Origin: Marinobacter sp. SS5-14b
Lineage (GTDB): Bacteria; Pseudomonadota; Gammaproteobacteria; Pseudomonadales; Oleiphilaceae
Assembly: GCF_030541005.1 (NCBI RefSeq)
Contig: NZ_JASSVM010000003.1
Location: 455,974-519,973 of the forward strand
Reading direction: 5' to 3'
DNA length: 64,000 nt
Under the pieces are notes generated by a model. It did no database searches and was not told where the DNA came from. It saw nothing but the letters and a program-made list of their open reading frames with translations. Below, in pieces: positions 18,825-29,645 of the stretch (within the stretch, counting starts at the first letter, position 1; each line of letters opens with the position of its first letter). Made by a program: the position numbers and the translations under genes.

Positions 18825-19553
18825 ATGCCGACATCTTCAAAAAACCAGCCCAGATACAAGCGCGTTCTGCTGAAGCTCAGTGGCGAAGCCCTGATGGGCG
18901 ACCTTGGTTTCGGTATTGACCCTAAAGTTCTCGATCGGATGGCTCTTGAAATAGGTGCCCTGGTTGGCATTGGTGTTCAGGTTGGCCTGGTTGTTGGTGG
19001 TGGAAACCTGTTCCGTGGTGCAGCCTTGAGTGCCGCAGGTCTTGATCGGGTTACCGGTGATCATATGGGTATGTTGGCCACCGTTATGAATGGCCTGGCC
19101 ATGCGGGATGCGCTGGAACGTTCCAATATCCGCACCCGCGTGATGTCTGCCATCCCGATGAGTGGTATCGTTGAGCACTACGACCGCCGCAGAGCGGTTC
19201 GCGATCTCAAGGAAGGTGATGTCGTGATTTTCAGTGCCGGTACCGGCAACCCGTTCTTCACCACAGATTCCGCAGCCTGCCTTCGTGGCATCGAGATCGA
19301 AGCCGATGCAGTTCTTAAGGCGACGAAGGTAGATGGTGTTTACAATGCGGATCCCCATCTTGACCCCAGCGCTGTAAAATACGACTACCTGACCTACGAT
19401 GAGGTTCTGGACAAGAAGCTTGGTGTGATGGATCTGACCGCTATCTGCCTGGCCCGTGATCATGGTATGCCACTGCGGGTTTTCGATATGAGCCAGCCCG
19501 GCGTTCTCACCCGCATTGTGACCGGTGAGAAAGAAGGCACACTGATTGAGTAA
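18825..19553 (+). CDS. pyrH: UMP kinase
   Basis: 242 residues. Bacterial hexameric UMP kinase (amino-acid-kinase fold) that makes UDP. Motifs: [13 protein letters not shown] at the N-terminus, [22 protein letters not shown] for UMP binding, [17 protein letters not shown], and [13 protein letters not shown] for ATP. The ribosome site is AGAAGGGGA. Followed 18 bp later by frr, the normal order. Confidence 0.98.
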   Translation: MPTSSKNQPRYKRVLLKLSGEALMGDLGFGIDPKVLDRMALEIGALVGIGVQVGLVVGGGNLFRGAALSAAGLDRVTGDHMGMLATVMNGLAMRDALERSNIRTRVMSAIPMSGIVEHYDRRRAVRDLKEGDVVIFSAGTGNPFFTTDSAACLRGIEIEADAVLKATKVDGVYNADPHLDPSAVKYDYLTYDEVLDKKLGVMDLTAICLARDHGMPLRVFDMSQPGVLTRIVTGEKEGTLIE

Positions 19554-19571
19554 CGAATTGAGGATTCTGAC

Positions 19572-20129
19572 GTGATTGACGATATCAAAACAGACGCCGA
19601 TAAGAAGATGCAGAAGAGCCTTGAGGCTTTGCATTCGGCTTTCAACAAGATTCGGACGGGCCGCGCCCACCCCGCTATCCTGGATAGCGTAATGGTGAAT
19701 TACTATGGCCAGGAGACGCCGCTGAAGCAGGTGGCGAGTGTCAACGTAGAAGACAACCGCACATTGCTGGTGGCGCCCTGGGAAAAGAACCTGGTGCCGA
19801 CCATTGAGAAAGCGATCATGATGTCTGACCTGGGCTTGAACCCGTCAAGCAATGGTGACGCGATTCGTGTGCCCATGCCGATGCTGACCGAAGAAACCCG
19901 TAAGGAAATGGTCAAGCAGGCGAAAGCCGATGCCGAGCAGGGCCGTGTTTCTGTTCGCAGCGCCCGTAGGGATGCCAACAGCATGCTGAAGGATATGCTG
20001 AAGGATAAGGAAATCAGCGAAGATGACCTGCGTCGTGGTGAGGAAGAAATCCAGAAGCTGACCGATAAATACATCGCTGAAGTTGAGAAGATGCTGAAAG
20101 CGAAGGAAGAGGACCTTATGGCGGTGTAA
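19572..20129 (+). CDS. frr: Ribosome recycling factor
   Basis: 185 residues, standard length. Splits post-termination ribosomes with EF-G. Three-helix bundle with family signatures FNKIRTGRAHPAIL and the C-terminal block LPMLTEE-type ending in long helices (KEISEDDLRRGEEEIQKLTDKY). It starts with GTG at 19572, with GAGGATT upstream as ribosome site. Cotranscribed with pyrH. Confidence 0.98.
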   Translation: MIDDIKTDADKKMQKSLEALHSAFNKIRTGRAHPAILDSVMVNYYGQETPLKQVASVNVEDNRTLLVAPWEKNLVPTIEKAIMMSDLGLNPSSNGDAIRVPMPMLTEETRKEMVKQAKADAEQGRVSVRSARRDANSMLKDMLKDKEISEDDLRRGEEEIQKLTDKYIAEVEKMLKAKEEDLMAV

Positions 20130-20191
20130 CCGCCGGTCTATTCAGAAGCAGAATGAGCGGTGGTTGGAAGTGCCACCGCGCAGAGGATTTC

Positions 20192-20962
20192 ATGACGGGA
20201 CAAGTAACCGCAGAGATTCCGGTGGAGGCAAACAGTCGTCCCCGGCACGTGGCCATTATCATGGATGGCAATAATCGCTGGGCGAAAGCGCACCGGTTAA
20301 AAGGAGTTGCGGGCCATAAGGCCGGCGTGGATGCGGTAAAGGCCGTTGTTGAAACCTGCGCCAAGCAGGGCGTGGAAGTGCTTACCCTGTTTGCCTTCTC
20401 CAGTGAAAACTGGCGCCGGCCGAAAGACGAAGTCTCGGCGCTGATGCGGCTATTCCTGATCGCTCTCGAGCGGGAAGTTCGCAAACTCCACCGCAACAAT
20501 ATCCGGCTCCGTATTATCGGGGACCGATCAGCGTTCAATCCTGCACTGCAGGATCACATGGAAAAAGCCGAAGCGCTCACGGGTGACAATACGGCGATGA
20601 CCTTGGTGATTGCGGCGAACTATGGCGGGCACTGGGACATTACCCAGGCAACGCGGGCCGTGGCTGAAAAAGTTCGTTCGGGCCAACTTGAGCCGTCGGG
20701 TATAACGGACGATTTGATTCAGCAACACCTTAGTATTGGCGATCTCCCCATGCCTGATTTACTGATTCGCACAGCTGGCGAACAGCGCATCAGTAATTTC
20801 CTGTTGTGGCATTTGGCGTATACCGAATTCTACTTTTCCGAGGTGTTCTGGCCGGACTTCAAGGCTGAAGAGATGCTGAAAGCACTGGACGCCTATAGTC
20901 ATCGCCAACGCCGATTTGGTCAGACTGACGACCAGATTGCCACCCGCGTAACAAAACAATAA
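20192..20962 (+). CDS. uppS: Undecaprenyl diphosphate synthase
   Basis: 256 residues from the ATG at 20192, which has GCAGAGGA upstream and is preferred over an ATG 13 codons earlier. Cis-prenyltransferase that extends farnesyl diphosphate to the C55 lipid carrier for peptidoglycan and LPS. Catalytic D25 lies in IIMDGNNRWAK; FAFSSENWRRP, and the C-terminal LLIRTAGEQRISNFLLWH..YTEFYF block are intact. First of the lipid/envelope genes after frr. Confidence 0.97.
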   Translation: MTGQVTAEIPVEANSRPRHVAIIMDGNNRWAKAHRLKGVAGHKAGVDAVKAVVETCAKQGVEVLTLFAFSSENWRRPKDEVSALMRLFLIALEREVRKLHRNNIRLRIIGDRSAFNPALQDHMEKAEALTGDNTAMTLVIAANYGGHWDITQATRAVAEKVRSGQLEPSGITDDLIQQHLSIGDLPMPDLLIRTAGEQRISNFLLWHLAYTEFYFSEVFWPDFKAEEMLKALDAYSHRQRRFGQTDDQIATRVTKQ

Positions 20963-20981
20963 CGATATAGCGATTAATCAC

Positions 20982-21833
20982 GTGCTTAAAACCCGAATTA
21001 TCACTGCTCTTATCCTGGCCCCGATTGCGATTGGCGGCATTTTCTTTCTTCCGCCTCTGGGTTTTGCCTTGTTTACCGGCGCGATCATTGTCCTCGGTGC
21101 CTGGGAATGGGCCAACATGTCAGGCATTGAAGGGCAGCCTGGCCGTGTGTCCTACGGTATTGCCGTGGCCGTGTTGCTGGCCTTGATATGGCAGCTCAAA
21201 CTGCCCTCGGTTGCGGTACTCTGGCTTGCGCTGGGTTGGTGGTTGGTGTGTTTCTGGCTGGTTCGCCGCTATCCGGCGGGCTCTGAATCCTGGGGCTCCG
21301 TACCGGCCAGAGCGGTAATGGGGCTGTTTGTACTCCTGCCAGCCTGGGTTGGCCTGAATCATCTTCGTACCGGAGTCTTCCAGTTTGGTGATACCGCCAA
21401 TAACCTGCTGGTTATTCTGTATGTCTTCCTGCTGGTATGGGTGGCCGATATCGGCGCCTACTTTGCGGGTCGGGCGTTCGGGAAAGCCAAGCTTGCGCCA
21501 AGAGTCAGCCCCGGTAAATCCTGGGCCGGTGTTTGGGGTGGCCTGGTGGCGGTTGGTTTGCTGGCCCTGGTAGCCAGCCTTCTGGTCGCAGCCAGTGCCC
21601 AACAAACCCTGTTGCTGATCCTGGCCAGTTTGTTTACTGGCCTGGTGTCTGTGTTGGGCGATCTTCTGGAAAGCATGCTGAAGCGCTTCCGTGGTATCAA
21701 GGACAGCAGTCAGTTGTTGCCGGGTCACGGCGGGATTATGGACCGAATTGATAGCCTCACCGCAGCCATTCCGGTTTTTGCGTTGATCATTACCTTGCTT
21801 GGCTGGCTGACAACGGGCAGCTTGTCTTTATGA
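20982..21833 (+). CDS. cdsA: Phosphatidate cytidylyltransferase
   Basis: 283 residues, GTG start at 20982. Integral inner-membrane enzyme that makes CDP-diacylglycerol from phosphatidate and CTP. About seven to eight hydrophobic segments and the C-terminal family signature [25 protein letters not shown] are visible. Its stop codon overlaps the dxr start (ATGA), so the two are translationally coupled. Confidence 0.97.
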   Translation: MLKTRIITALILAPIAIGGIFFLPPLGFALFTGAIIVLGAWEWANMSGIEGQPGRVSYGIAVAVLLALIWQLKLPSVAVLWLALGWWLVCFWLVRRYPAGSESWGSVPARAVMGLFVLLPAWVGLNHLRTGVFQFGDTANNLLVILYVFLLVWVADIGAYFAGRAFGKAKLAPRVSPGKSWAGVWGGLVAVGLLALVASLLVAASAQQTLLLILASLFTGLVSVLGDLLESMLKRFRGIKDSSQLLPGHGGIMDRIDSLTAAIPVFALIITLLGWLTTGSLSL

Positions 21834-23014
21834 GACAGCGGAGTGTTACGGTTCTTGGGGCAACAGGCTCCATAGGCCTGAGTACGCTGGACGTGATTCG
21901 CCGTCACCCGGATCGGTTTGCGGTTTATGCGCTGACTGCTGGAACCCGGGCTGCGGAAATGGCGGGTCTGTGCCGCGAGTTCAGGCCGGTCTTCGCGGTG
22001 ATGGCGGACTCTGATGCGGCTCGGGAGTTGGCGGAGCGGCTGGTTGATCTGCCGGAGATTGAGGTGCTTAGCGGCGAGGCCGGGCTGTGTCAGGTTGCCG
22101 CGGCAAGTGAAGCCGATACGGTCATGGCTGCCATCGTGGGTGCAGCAGGGCTGGCGCCAACGCTGGCGGCCGTTCGCGCAGGTAAACGGGTTTTGCTGGC
22201 CAACAAAGAAGCGTTGGTGATGTCCGGAAAACTGTTCATGGATGCCGTGGCAGAATCCGGCGCTGAGCTGCTCCCCATTGATTCAGAACACAATGCAATC
22301 TTCCAGTGTATGCCAGCAGATAAGGTACGGAGCCCTGTGGCTGCCGGCATTACCCGTATCCTGCTGACCGCTTCGGGTGGGCCGTTTCGTACTTTTTCTG
22401 CTGATCGATTGCGTTCGGTTACACCGGCCGAGGCCTGTGCTCATCCCAACTGGTCCATGGGGCAGAAGATTTCGGTAGATTCAGCAACCTTGATGAATAA
22501 AGGGTTGGAGTTGATCGAAGCCTGCTGGCTGTTCAATACGTCGCCAGAGCAGGTTGAAGTGCATGTGCACCCTGAAAGTATCATCCACTCCATGGTGGAA
22601 TATGCCGATGGCTCCGTTCTCGCCCAGATGGGCAGCCCGGATATGCGAACGCCTATAGCGAATGGACTGGCCTGGCCAGAGCGGATAGCGGCGGGCGTTG
22701 CGCCTTTGGACCTGTTTGCCATTGGTCGCTTTCATTTTGAGCGCCCCGACCGGCAGCGTTTTCCGTGCTTGCGACTGGCGGCAGAAGCGTTTGCCACAGG
22801 CGGAACAGCGCCGGCTGTGCTGAATGCGGCTAACGAAATTGCCGTAGCGGCTTTCCTGGACGGCAAACTGGGTTTTACCGATATTCCCGTGATTATTGAG
22901 CGAACGCTGGCAGCCACAGAAGTGTCAGAGGCTGACAGTTTCGATACCATTTTTGTGAAAGACGCAGAAGCCCGCGAACGGGCAAGGGAACAGATCAGCC
23001 TGCTGTCTGTCTGA
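21830..23014 (+). CDS. dxr: 1-deoxy-D-xylulose 5-phosphate reductoisomerase
   Basis: 394 residues. Second step of the MEP isoprenoid pathway, making 2-C-methyl-D-erythritol 4-phosphate with NADPH. The NADPH loop is [13 protein letters not shown] at the N-terminus; substrate and metal residues lie in [42 protein letters not shown] and [11 protein letters not shown]. Supplies precursors for UppS next to it. Confidence 0.98.
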   Translation: MRQRSVTVLGATGSIGLSTLDVIRRHPDRFAVYALTAGTRAAEMAGLCREFRPVFAVMADSDAARELAERLVDLPEIEVLSGEAGLCQVAAASEADTVMAAIVGAAGLAPTLAAVRAGKRVLLANKEALVMSGKLFMDAVAESGAELLPIDSEHNAIFQCMPADKVRSPVAAGITRILLTASGGPFRTFSADRLRSVTPAEACAHPNWSMGQKISVDSATLMNKGLELIEACWLFNTSPEQVEVHVHPESIIHSMVEYADGSVLAQMGSPDMRTPIANGLAWPERIAAGVAPLDLFAIGRFHFERPDRQRFPCLRLAAEAFATGGTAPAVLNAANEIAVAAFLDGKLGFTDIPVIIERTLAATEVSEADSFDTIFVKDAEARERAREQISLLSV

Positions 23015-23066
23015 TCTCCGGGCAGAATCTCGTTAAGCTGGCCCCAAGCCACATACCGGAAACTCT

Positions 23067-24416
23067 ATGCAGATAATTCAAAGCGTTCTGGCACTAGCAC
23101 TGACCTTGGGTATCCTGGTGACTCTGCACGAGTACGGGCACTTCTGGGTGGCGCGTCGTTTCGGCGTCAAGGTGCTGAGGTTTTCCGTCGGTTTCGGCAA
23201 GCCGTTGTACTCCTGGTATGACCGCCACGGCACCGAGTTTGCCATAGCGGCGATTCCACTGGGTGGCTACGTCAAAATGCTGGATGAGCGGGAAGGCCCG
23301 GTTCCAGATGAATTGAAAGACCAGGCTTTTACCTCCAAACCACCGTACCAGCGAATTGCCATAGCCGCGGCAGGCCCGGTGGCTAATTTCATGTTTGCGA
23401 TCCTTGCCTACTGGTTGATCAGTGTGGTGGGTGTGACAACGGTGGCGCCGATTGTCGGCGCCGTGGCGCCGGAAAGCGTGGCGGAGCGCGTTGGTTTGCA
23501 GGAGGGGATGGAAATCCACTCGGTTGATGGTCATCGGGTCACGTCCTGGCGGGACATCAACATGCGGCTGCTGGAACGCGCTGGCGAGCAGGGGCAGGTT
23601 ATTCTGGACGTTTCCCGCGATGACTCCCGTGGTGTTGTCTCCGGGGCGTTAAACGGTTGGACCCTGAGCAAGGACACGCCAAACCCGCTGGCAGAATTTG
23701 GCATAACCCCATGGCGGCCGGATGTGCCTGCCATTTTAGGGCAGGTAAACACGGATGGCCGGGCTATGGCCGCGGGCCTGCAGCCCGGTGACCGGGTGCT
23801 GGCGTTGGATGGTGAGCCGGTTGCGGATTGGTTCGCACTGGTTGATCACATTCGTAACGCGCCCGAGCAAGCTCTGGTGCTCACCGTAGAGCGTGATGGA
23901 CAGCCTCTGGATATTCCGGTTACTCCGGCATCCCGGACTCTGGATGATGGCCAGGTGATCGGGTTTGTTGGCGCCGGTGTTGAAGCCATTTCCTGGCCGG
24001 ACGAGTTGCTGCGTGAGGTACGCTACGGGCCATTGGCTGCCATTCCCAATGCGGTACACGAAACCTGGGCCGATACCCGCCTGACGCTGGTGGCCATCAA
24101 GAAGATGGTGACCGGGCTGCTTTCGCCCACCAACCTGAGTGGCCCGATTACCATTGCAAGGGTCGCCGAGGCGAGTGTCAGTTCCGGGTTTGAAGACTTT
24201 GTTCGTTTTCTGGCCTACCTCAGTGTGAGCCTTGGCGTGCTTAATTTGCTGCCGGTGCCTGTTCTGGACGGTGGCCATATTGTTTATTACACCATCGAAG
24301 CCATTCGCCGAAAGCCTTTGTCAGAGAGGGTTCAGGAGTTCGGATTACGAATTGGTATGGCTTTGATCCTCACTTTAATGGTGTTTGCTCTTTACAACGA
24401 CCTGATGCGGTTGTGA
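23067..24416 (+). CDS. rseP: RIP metalloprotease RseP
   Basis: 449 residues. Site-2 protease that cuts anti-sigma factor RseA in the membrane during the envelope stress response and clears signal peptides. HEYGH at residues 21-25 (zinc His and catalytic Glu) lies in the first transmembrane segment; the third ligand is D401 in PVPVLDGGH. Two PDZ domains fill the periplasmic part (about 115-300). It lies just upstream of bamA, the usual place, so it is expressed with outer-membrane assembly genes. Confidence 0.97.
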   Translation: MQIIQSVLALALTLGILVTLHEYGHFWVARRFGVKVLRFSVGFGKPLYSWYDRHGTEFAIAAIPLGGYVKMLDEREGPVPDELKDQAFTSKPPYQRIAIAAAGPVANFMFAILAYWLISVVGVTTVAPIVGAVAPESVAERVGLQEGMEIHSVDGHRVTSWRDINMRLLERAGEQGQVILDVSRDDSRGVVSGALNGWTLSKDTPNPLAEFGITPWRPDVPAILGQVNTDGRAMAAGLQPGDRVLALDGEPVADWFALVDHIRNAPEQALVLTVERDGQPLDIPVTPASRTLDDGQVIGFVGAGVEAISWPDELLREVRYGPLAAIPNAVHETWADTRLTLVAIKKMVTGLLSPTNLSGPITIARVAEASVSSGFEDFVRFLAYLSVSLGVLNLLPVPVLDGGHIVYYTIEAIRRKPLSERVQEFGLRIGMALILTLMVFALYNDLMRL

Positions 24417-24461
24417 GAATTGCGGGCTCCTTACCGCACATTAACCAGGCGATATAACTGA

Positions 24462-26780
24462 ATGAGACGTTCTCTTCTAGCTGTAGCTGTTGGCCTCGCA
24501 ATGACCGCAACCGGTATGAAGCCAGCGCTGGCGGACGAATTCACCGTTGCGGATATCGAGGTAGAAGGCCTTCAGAGGGTATCCGCTGGTTCGGTGTTCT
24601 CCGCATTCCCGGTCAATATTGGTGAGCAAATTGATGAAACTCGCCTGGCCACGGCCATCAAAGACCTTTTTCGCACGGGTTTGTTTACCGACATCGAAGT
24701 CAGTCGTGATTCCGGTGTCCTGATACTCTCGGTCAAGGAGCGGCCTTCCATTTCATCCATTGAAATCGAAGGCAACAAGAACATCGAAACCGACATGCTG
24801 ATGGATGCCCTGGCCAGCGCCGGCCTGGAAGAGGGGCAGGTGTTTCGCCGGGCGACTCTCGAACGTCTGGAGCTTGAAATCCTGCGCTCATACATTGCCC
24901 AGGGACGTTACAACGCGAGGGTCAAAGCCTCCGGTGAAGAGCAGCCTCGTAATCGCGTAGCTGTCCGTCTGGATATCAACGAAGGCAGCGTAGCGGCCAT
25001 TCAGCACATCAATATCGTTGGCAACGAAGATTTCAGTGACGATGAGCTCACCGACCTGTTTGAACTGCGTAGCAGCAGTTGGTGGAACTCACTCACCAGC
25101 AAAGACAAATACGCCCGGGAAAGGCTCAGTGGTGACCTGGAGACCCTTCGTTCGTTCTATCTGGATCGCGGCTACCTCGACTTCAGTGTGGAATCCAGTC
25201 AAGTTTCGATCTCCCCGGACAAGCAGCAGGTGTTTATTGCCATCGCTCTGAACGAAGGGCCGCAATATACGATTTCCGATATCCAGTTGCGTGGCAACTT
25301 GATTGTCGAAGAAGAGGAACTGCGGAAGTTCATTCCGGTAAAAGGGGGCGATGTGTTTTCCCGCGCCCAGATGACCGCCATTTCCGAGGCGCTGTCGTTC
25401 CGCCTTGGTCGCGAAGGCTATGCCTTTGCCAGTGTGAATGCGGTTCCGGAACCCGGTGAAAACAATACCGCTGCGGTGACCTTCTATGTAGAACCGGGTA
25501 AACGGGCCTATGTGCGCCGGGTTAATTTCAGCGGCAACGTGTCCACCAAAGATGAAGTGCTGCGTCAGGAAATGACCCAGATGGAAGGTGGCGTTGCGTC
25601 TTCAGACCGGATTGAATTTTCCAAGACCCGCCTTGAGCGCATGGGCTTCTTCCAGACCGTTGATGTGGAAACGGTGCCCGTGCCGGGAACAGATGATCTG
25701 GTGGATGTGAACTACAGCGTTCAGGAGCAGCCCACCGGCAGCTTGTCTGCGTCAGTTGGTTTCTCCCAGAATTCCGGTGTGATTCTTGGCGCCTCGGTGT
25801 CGGAAAACAACTTCTTTGGCAGCGGTAAGCGTGTGTCGTTTGGTGTGAACTTCAGCGATTCCGTAAAAAGTGCCAACGTATCCTATATGGACCCTTACTT
25901 CACCGTTGACGGTGTCAGTCGCGGGTTCAGCCTGTTCGCCCGTGAAACCGACTACGAAGAAGAAGACATCTCGTCCTACCTGCTGGATGAGTACGGCGCC
26001 CGGATGACGTTTGGTTACCCGACCGATTCGATCACGCGATTGAACTTTGGCGTGGGCGTTACCCGGTCTGATATCAAGAAAGGTATCTTCTCGGCCCAGG
26101 AAGTTGAGACGTTCATTGACGAAGAAGGCGATTCCTTTACCAACTACTTCCTGTTTGGCAGCTGGCGGCGGAGTACACTGAACCGTGGCGTGCTTCCGAC
26201 CGATGGCTACAGCCACTCGCTGTCGCTGGACGTGGCGGTGCCTGCCAGCGACCTGACGTTCTACAAGGCCAGCCATAGAACCGATTTTTACTATCCGTTG
26301 GTGGACACCCACAACTGGGTCGTCCGCGCCCGAACGGAAGTCGGTTATGGTGATGGTTATGGCGACCGTACCCAGATGCCGTTCTTTGAACACTTCTACT
26401 CGGGTGGTTACGGCTCAGTACGGGGCTACCGCGCAAACTCTCTGGGTAACAGGGCAACAAACCGGGTGGGTGACAGCTCAGACCCTGATCCATTTGGTGG
26501 TAACTTTCTGGCTGAAACCGGCCTGGAGTTAATTTTCCCGACGCCGTTTGCCGGTGATTCACGGAGCATGCGCACGTCATTCTTCCTGGATGCAGGCCAG
26601 GTGTTCGATACCGAGCGAGGCTTCGATCCCGAGCTCTCGGAAGTTCGTGCCTCAGCCGGTGTCAGCTTCCAGTGGATCACCGCCGTTGGCCCCCTTGCAT
26701 TCAGTCTGGCCAAGCCGCTTAATGACAAACCAGGTGACGATACTCAGGTGTTCCAGTTCTCTCTGGGGCAAACCTTTTGA
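24462..26780 (+). CDS. bamA: Outer membrane assembly factor BamA
   Basis: 772 residues. Core of the BAM complex that inserts beta-barrel proteins. Signal peptide 1-25 (ending ALA before DE), five POTRA repeats to about residue 420, and a C-terminal 16-strand barrel. The lid-loop signature GSVRGYRANSLG and a terminal aromatic strand ending SLGQTF are intact. Followed by skp with the stop and start region overlapping closely. Confidence 0.98.
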   Translation: MRRSLLAVAVGLAMTATGMKPALADEFTVADIEVEGLQRVSAGSVFSAFPVNIGEQIDETRLATAIKDLFRTGLFTDIEVSRDSGVLILSVKERPSISSIEIEGNKNIETDMLMDALASAGLEEGQVFRRATLERLELEILRSYIAQGRYNARVKASGEEQPRNRVAVRLDINEGSVAAIQHINIVGNEDFSDDELTDLFELRSSSWWNSLTSKDKYARERLSGDLETLRSFYLDRGYLDFSVESSQVSISPDKQQVFIAIALNEGPQYTISDIQLRGNLIVEEEELRKFIPVKGGDVFSRAQMTAISEALSFRLGREGYAFASVNAVPEPGENNTAAVTFYVEPGKRAYVRRVNFSGNVSTKDEVLRQEMTQMEGGVASSDRIEFSKTRLERMGFFQTVDVETVPVPGTDDLVDVNYSVQEQPTGSLSASVGFSQNSGVILGASVSENNFFGSGKRVSFGVNFSDSVKSANVSYMDPYFTVDGVSRGFSLFARETDYEEEDISSYLLDEYGARMTFGYPTDSITRLNFGVGVTRSDIKKGIFSAQEVETFIDEEGDSFTNYFLFGSWRRSTLNRGVLPTDGYSHSLSLDVAVPASDLTFYKASHRTDFYYPLVDTHNWVVRARTEVGYGDGYGDRTQMPFFEHFYSGGYGSVRGYRANSLGNRATNRVGDSSDPDPFGGNFLAETGLELIFPTPFAGDSRSMRTSFFLDAGQVFDTERGFDPELSEVRASAGVSFQWITAVGPLAFSLAKPLNDKPGDDTQVFQFSLGQTF

Positions 26781-26824
26781 TGCGTAATACAAAAAAACAA
26801 AGGATGAAACAAAGGAGATTTCCG

Positions 26825-27322
26825 ATGACCCGTATTTCAGCTGTGATTGGCGCCCTGTTGCTGGCCTTTTCATTTCAGGCCATGGCAGAGACCCGTATTG
26901 GTGTTGTAGATCTGCGCCAGGCGCTTTTCTCATCAAACGACGCTCAGGCCTTCAGTGATCAGTTGCAGAAGGATTTTGCCGGCGATGAGGCCAAGGTGCG
27001 TGATGCGCAGGAAGCTGCCCGTAAACTGAAGGACCGCCTCGAGAAAGACGGTTCCATGATGAACGAAAACGAGCGGAACAAACTGGCGACCGAATTCCAG
27101 GAAAAGGTACAGGAATTCAATTTTCTGAAGCAGCGCCTGGACGCCACGGTTTCCCAGCGCAAGCAGCAGTTTCTTGAGAACGCCCGTCCGGAAGTGGATG
27201 TTGCGGTAAAAGAGTTGCTCGACGAGCACAACCTGGACCTCATACTTCCCAGTGAAGCTGTGGTTTACGTGAAGCCGGAAATGAACCTGACGTCTCAGCT
27301 GCTCGACAAACTGAACAAATAA
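26825..27322 (+). CDS. skp: Periplasmic chaperone Skp/OmpH
   Basis: 165 residues from the ATG at 26825, which has AAAGGAGA upstream; an ATG at 26777 would overlap bamA but gives an extension without signal-peptide character. Signal peptide 1-21 ends AMA before ETRIG. The mature protein is mostly long helices (residues about 40-125), as in the tentacles of the Skp trimer that hold unfolded outer-membrane proteins. Sits between bamA and lpxD as usual. Confidence 0.95.
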   Translation: MTRISAVIGALLLAFSFQAMAETRIGVVDLRQALFSSNDAQAFSDQLQKDFAGDEAKVRDAQEAARKLKDRLEKDGSMMNENERNKLATEFQEKVQEFNFLKQRLDATVSQRKQQFLENARPEVDVAVKELLDEHNLDLILPSEAVVYVKPEMNLTSQLLDKLNK

Positions 27323-27361
27323 CAAGCAAGGCCTCCCCGGCCCAGGTGTTTGGAGAATACA

Positions 27362-28387
27362 ATGGCACAGAAGTCCTACCGTCTGCAGGAGATTGCCGAT
27401 GCGTTGGGGGCCAGCCTCCGGGGAGATCCGGATGTCCGGGTGACCGGCCTGGCCACATTGCAGGCTGCCGGCCCCGGCCACATCAGCTTTCTGGCGAATC
27501 CCTCCTACGGCAAGTACCTGAAAGACACGAAAGCTGCGGCGGTGATTGTCTCTGAGGCGGCGGCAGAGCAAGCTCAGACCAACGTCCTGTTACTGGACAA
27601 CCCCTACCTGGGGTACGCTCGCCTCAGCCACTGGTTTGACCCGACGCCTATGGCGCCTGAAGGCGTCCACCCCACGGCTGTTATTGACCCCAGTGCGACT
27701 GTTTCACCGTCTGCCAGCATCGGCCCCCACGTGGTTGTTGAGGCGGAGGCCTGTATTGGTGAGCAGGTCGTAATAGGTGCCGGTTCCTGTATTGGTGCCC
27801 GGTCCCGTATCGGGGATCATTCCGTACTCCGCCCCCGGGTAACCCTGGCCCACGATGTGGTGATTGGGCAGCGCTGCCATATTCTCAGTGGTGCGGTTAT
27901 CGGTTCTGATGGTTTTGGCTTCGCTAACGAAAAAGGCGTGTGGCATCGCATTGCGCAACTGGGTGGTGTAACCCTGGGCGATGATGTGGAAGTTGGCGCC
28001 AACACCACCATCGATCGGGGAGCGCTGGACAGCACTGTTATTGGCAATGGCGTGAAACTGGATAATCTGATCCAGGTTGGCCACAACGTCCAGATAGGTG
28101 ACCACAGCGCCATGGCCGCTATGGTCGGCATTGCCGGAAGTACCCGGATTGGCAAACACTGTGTGTTCGGTGGTGCTTCGGTGGTAGCGGGTCACCTTGA
28201 TATCGCAGATCAGGTGCACCTGACCGGCATGACCATGGTCACCAACAACATCAGTGAGAGCGGGGTGTATTCCTCGGGTGTTATTGCGGATACCAACCGG
28301 CAATGGCGAAAGAATGCCGTCCGCTTCCGGCAGCTGGATGCTCTGGCGCGGCGGATCATAGATCTGGAAAAGAAATCAGAGGGCTGA
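27362..28387 (+). CDS. lpxD: UDP-3-O-acyl-glucosamine N-acyltransferase
   Basis: 341 residues. Third step of lipid A synthesis, adding a 3-hydroxyacyl chain from ACP. ATG at 27362 with GGAG at 27352-27355; a TTG at 27350 is rejected. N-terminal uridine-binding domain, then a left-handed beta-helix with many hexapeptide repeats (residues about 105-310). The catalytic His lies in [16 protein letters not shown]. Confidence 0.97.
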   Translation: MAQKSYRLQEIADALGASLRGDPDVRVTGLATLQAAGPGHISFLANPSYGKYLKDTKAAAVIVSEAAAEQAQTNVLLLDNPYLGYARLSHWFDPTPMAPEGVHPTAVIDPSATVSPSASIGPHVVVEAEACIGEQVVIGAGSCIGARSRIGDHSVLRPRVTLAHDVVIGQRCHILSGAVIGSDGFGFANEKGVWHRIAQLGGVTLGDDVEVGANTTIDRGALDSTVIGNGVKLDNLIQVGHNVQIGDHSAMAAMVGIAGSTRIGKHCVFGGASVVAGHLDIADQVHLTGMTMVTNNISESGVYSSGVIADTNRQWRKNAVRFRQLDALARRIIDLEKKSEG

Positions 28388-28398
28388 GGCCGATTAAC

Positions 28399-28836
28399 AT
28401 GATGAAAATCGATGAGATTCTTGAGTACTTGCCGCACCGCTACCCGTTTCTGCTGGTAGACCGGGTAACCGAGGTTGAGAAGGGTGTGTCGATCAAGGGC
28501 TACAAGAACGTATCGTTCAATGAGCCGTTTTTCGCCGGGCACTTTCCTGATAATCCGATCATGCCCGGTGTGCTGATCATCGAAGCTATGGCCCAGTTGT
28601 CTGGAATTCTCGGTTTTGTGACCGTTGGACGGAAACCTTCTGACGGCGTGGTACAATATCTCGCTGGTTCCAGTAAGGCGCGATTCAAGCGCCCTGTGCT
28701 GCCCGGAGACCGCCTGGACATGGAGTCAGAGTTTGTTTCTGGCAAGCGTGGAATCTGGAAGTTCAATTGCCGCGCATTGGTTGACGGTGAAGTCGTATGC
28801 GTGGCTGAAATCCTTACCGCTGAGAGAGAAGTTTGA
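28399..28836 (+). CDS. fabZ: 3-hydroxyacyl-ACP dehydratase FabZ
   Basis: 145 residues from ATG 28399 (or the adjacent ATG 28402). Hotdog-fold dehydratase of fatty acid synthesis. H48 in [13 protein letters not shown] and E62 in VLIIEAMAQ are the catalytic pair. Lies between lpxD and lpxA, where it balances fatty acid and lipid A flux; its stop codon overlaps the lpxA start. Confidence 0.97.
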   Translation: MMKIDEILEYLPHRYPFLLVDRVTEVEKGVSIKGYKNVSFNEPFFAGHFPDNPIMPGVLIIEAMAQLSGILGFVTVGRKPSDGVVQYLAGSSKARFKRPVLPGDRLDMESEFVSGKRGIWKFNCRALVDGEVVCVAEILTAEREV

Positions 28837-29627
28837 TGGCGACAAATGACTGGTCGGGTGTCCATCCTCAAGCGATTGTGGACCCGTCAGCCAAACTGGC
28901 GGATAACGTTACCGTTGGTCCCTGGAGCTACATCGGGCCGGGGGTTGAAATTGGTGAGGGCACAGAAGTGCTCTCCCATGTGGTCGTCAAAGGCCCCACG
29001 GTTATTGGCAAGAATAACCGCATTTTTCAGTTTTCCAGTATCGGGGAAGAGTGCCAGGACAAGAAGTACGCCGGAGAACCGACCACGCTGGTGATCGGCG
29101 ACGACAACATTATCCGTGAAAACTGCACCATTCACCGGGGCACTACTCAGGATCGCGGTGAAACCCGAATTGGCAGCAACAACCTTCTGATGGCCTACGT
29201 GCATGTGGCTCACGACTGTGTGGTAGGTGACAACACCATTCTTGCCAACTGCGCGACTCTGGCTGGCCATGTCACCGTCGGTGATTTTGCGATTCTGGGC
29301 GGCGGCACCATGGTGCATCAGTTCTGTCACATCGGCCCCCACAGTATGGCGGCTGGTGGCAGCATCGTGCTTAAGGATATCCCGGCCTATGTTATGGCGA
29401 GTGGTCAGTCCGCTCAGCCCCATGGCATGAATGTCGAGGGGTTGAAGCGCCGCGGGTTCAGCAAAGATGAGCTGCTTGCCCTGCGCCGTGCCTACAAGGT
29501 CATCTACCGTCAGGGCCTGACCACCGAGCAGGCTCTGGAAGAGCTTGAAAAAGATTTTTCTGACATCACCGTCGTAAAACCGCTGATCGCCTCGCTCCGG
29601 GGATCGGATCGCGGCATCATCCGCTGA
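28836..29627 (+). CDS. lpxA: UDP-N-acetylglucosamine acyltransferase
   Basis: 263 residues from the ATG at 28836, which overlaps the fabZ stop (TGATG); a TTG one codon earlier is unlikely. First step of lipid A synthesis. Left-handed beta-helix of hexapeptide repeats, catalytic His in YVHVAHDCVVGDN, and a helical C-terminal domain (from about residue 195) with the ALRRAYK pattern. Confidence 0.97.
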   Translation: MATNDWSGVHPQAIVDPSAKLADNVTVGPWSYIGPGVEIGEGTEVLSHVVVKGPTVIGKNNRIFQFSSIGEECQDKKYAGEPTTLVIGDDNIIRENCTIHRGTTQDRGETRIGSNNLLMAYVHVAHDCVVGDNTILANCATLAGHVTVGDFAILGGGTMVHQFCHIGPHSMAAGGSIVLKDIPAYVMASGQSAQPHGMNVEGLKRRGFSKDELLALRRAYKVIYRQGLTTEQALEELEKDFSDITVVKPLIASLRGSDRGIIR

Positions 29628-29645
29628 GCTGGCAGGAGACTGCCA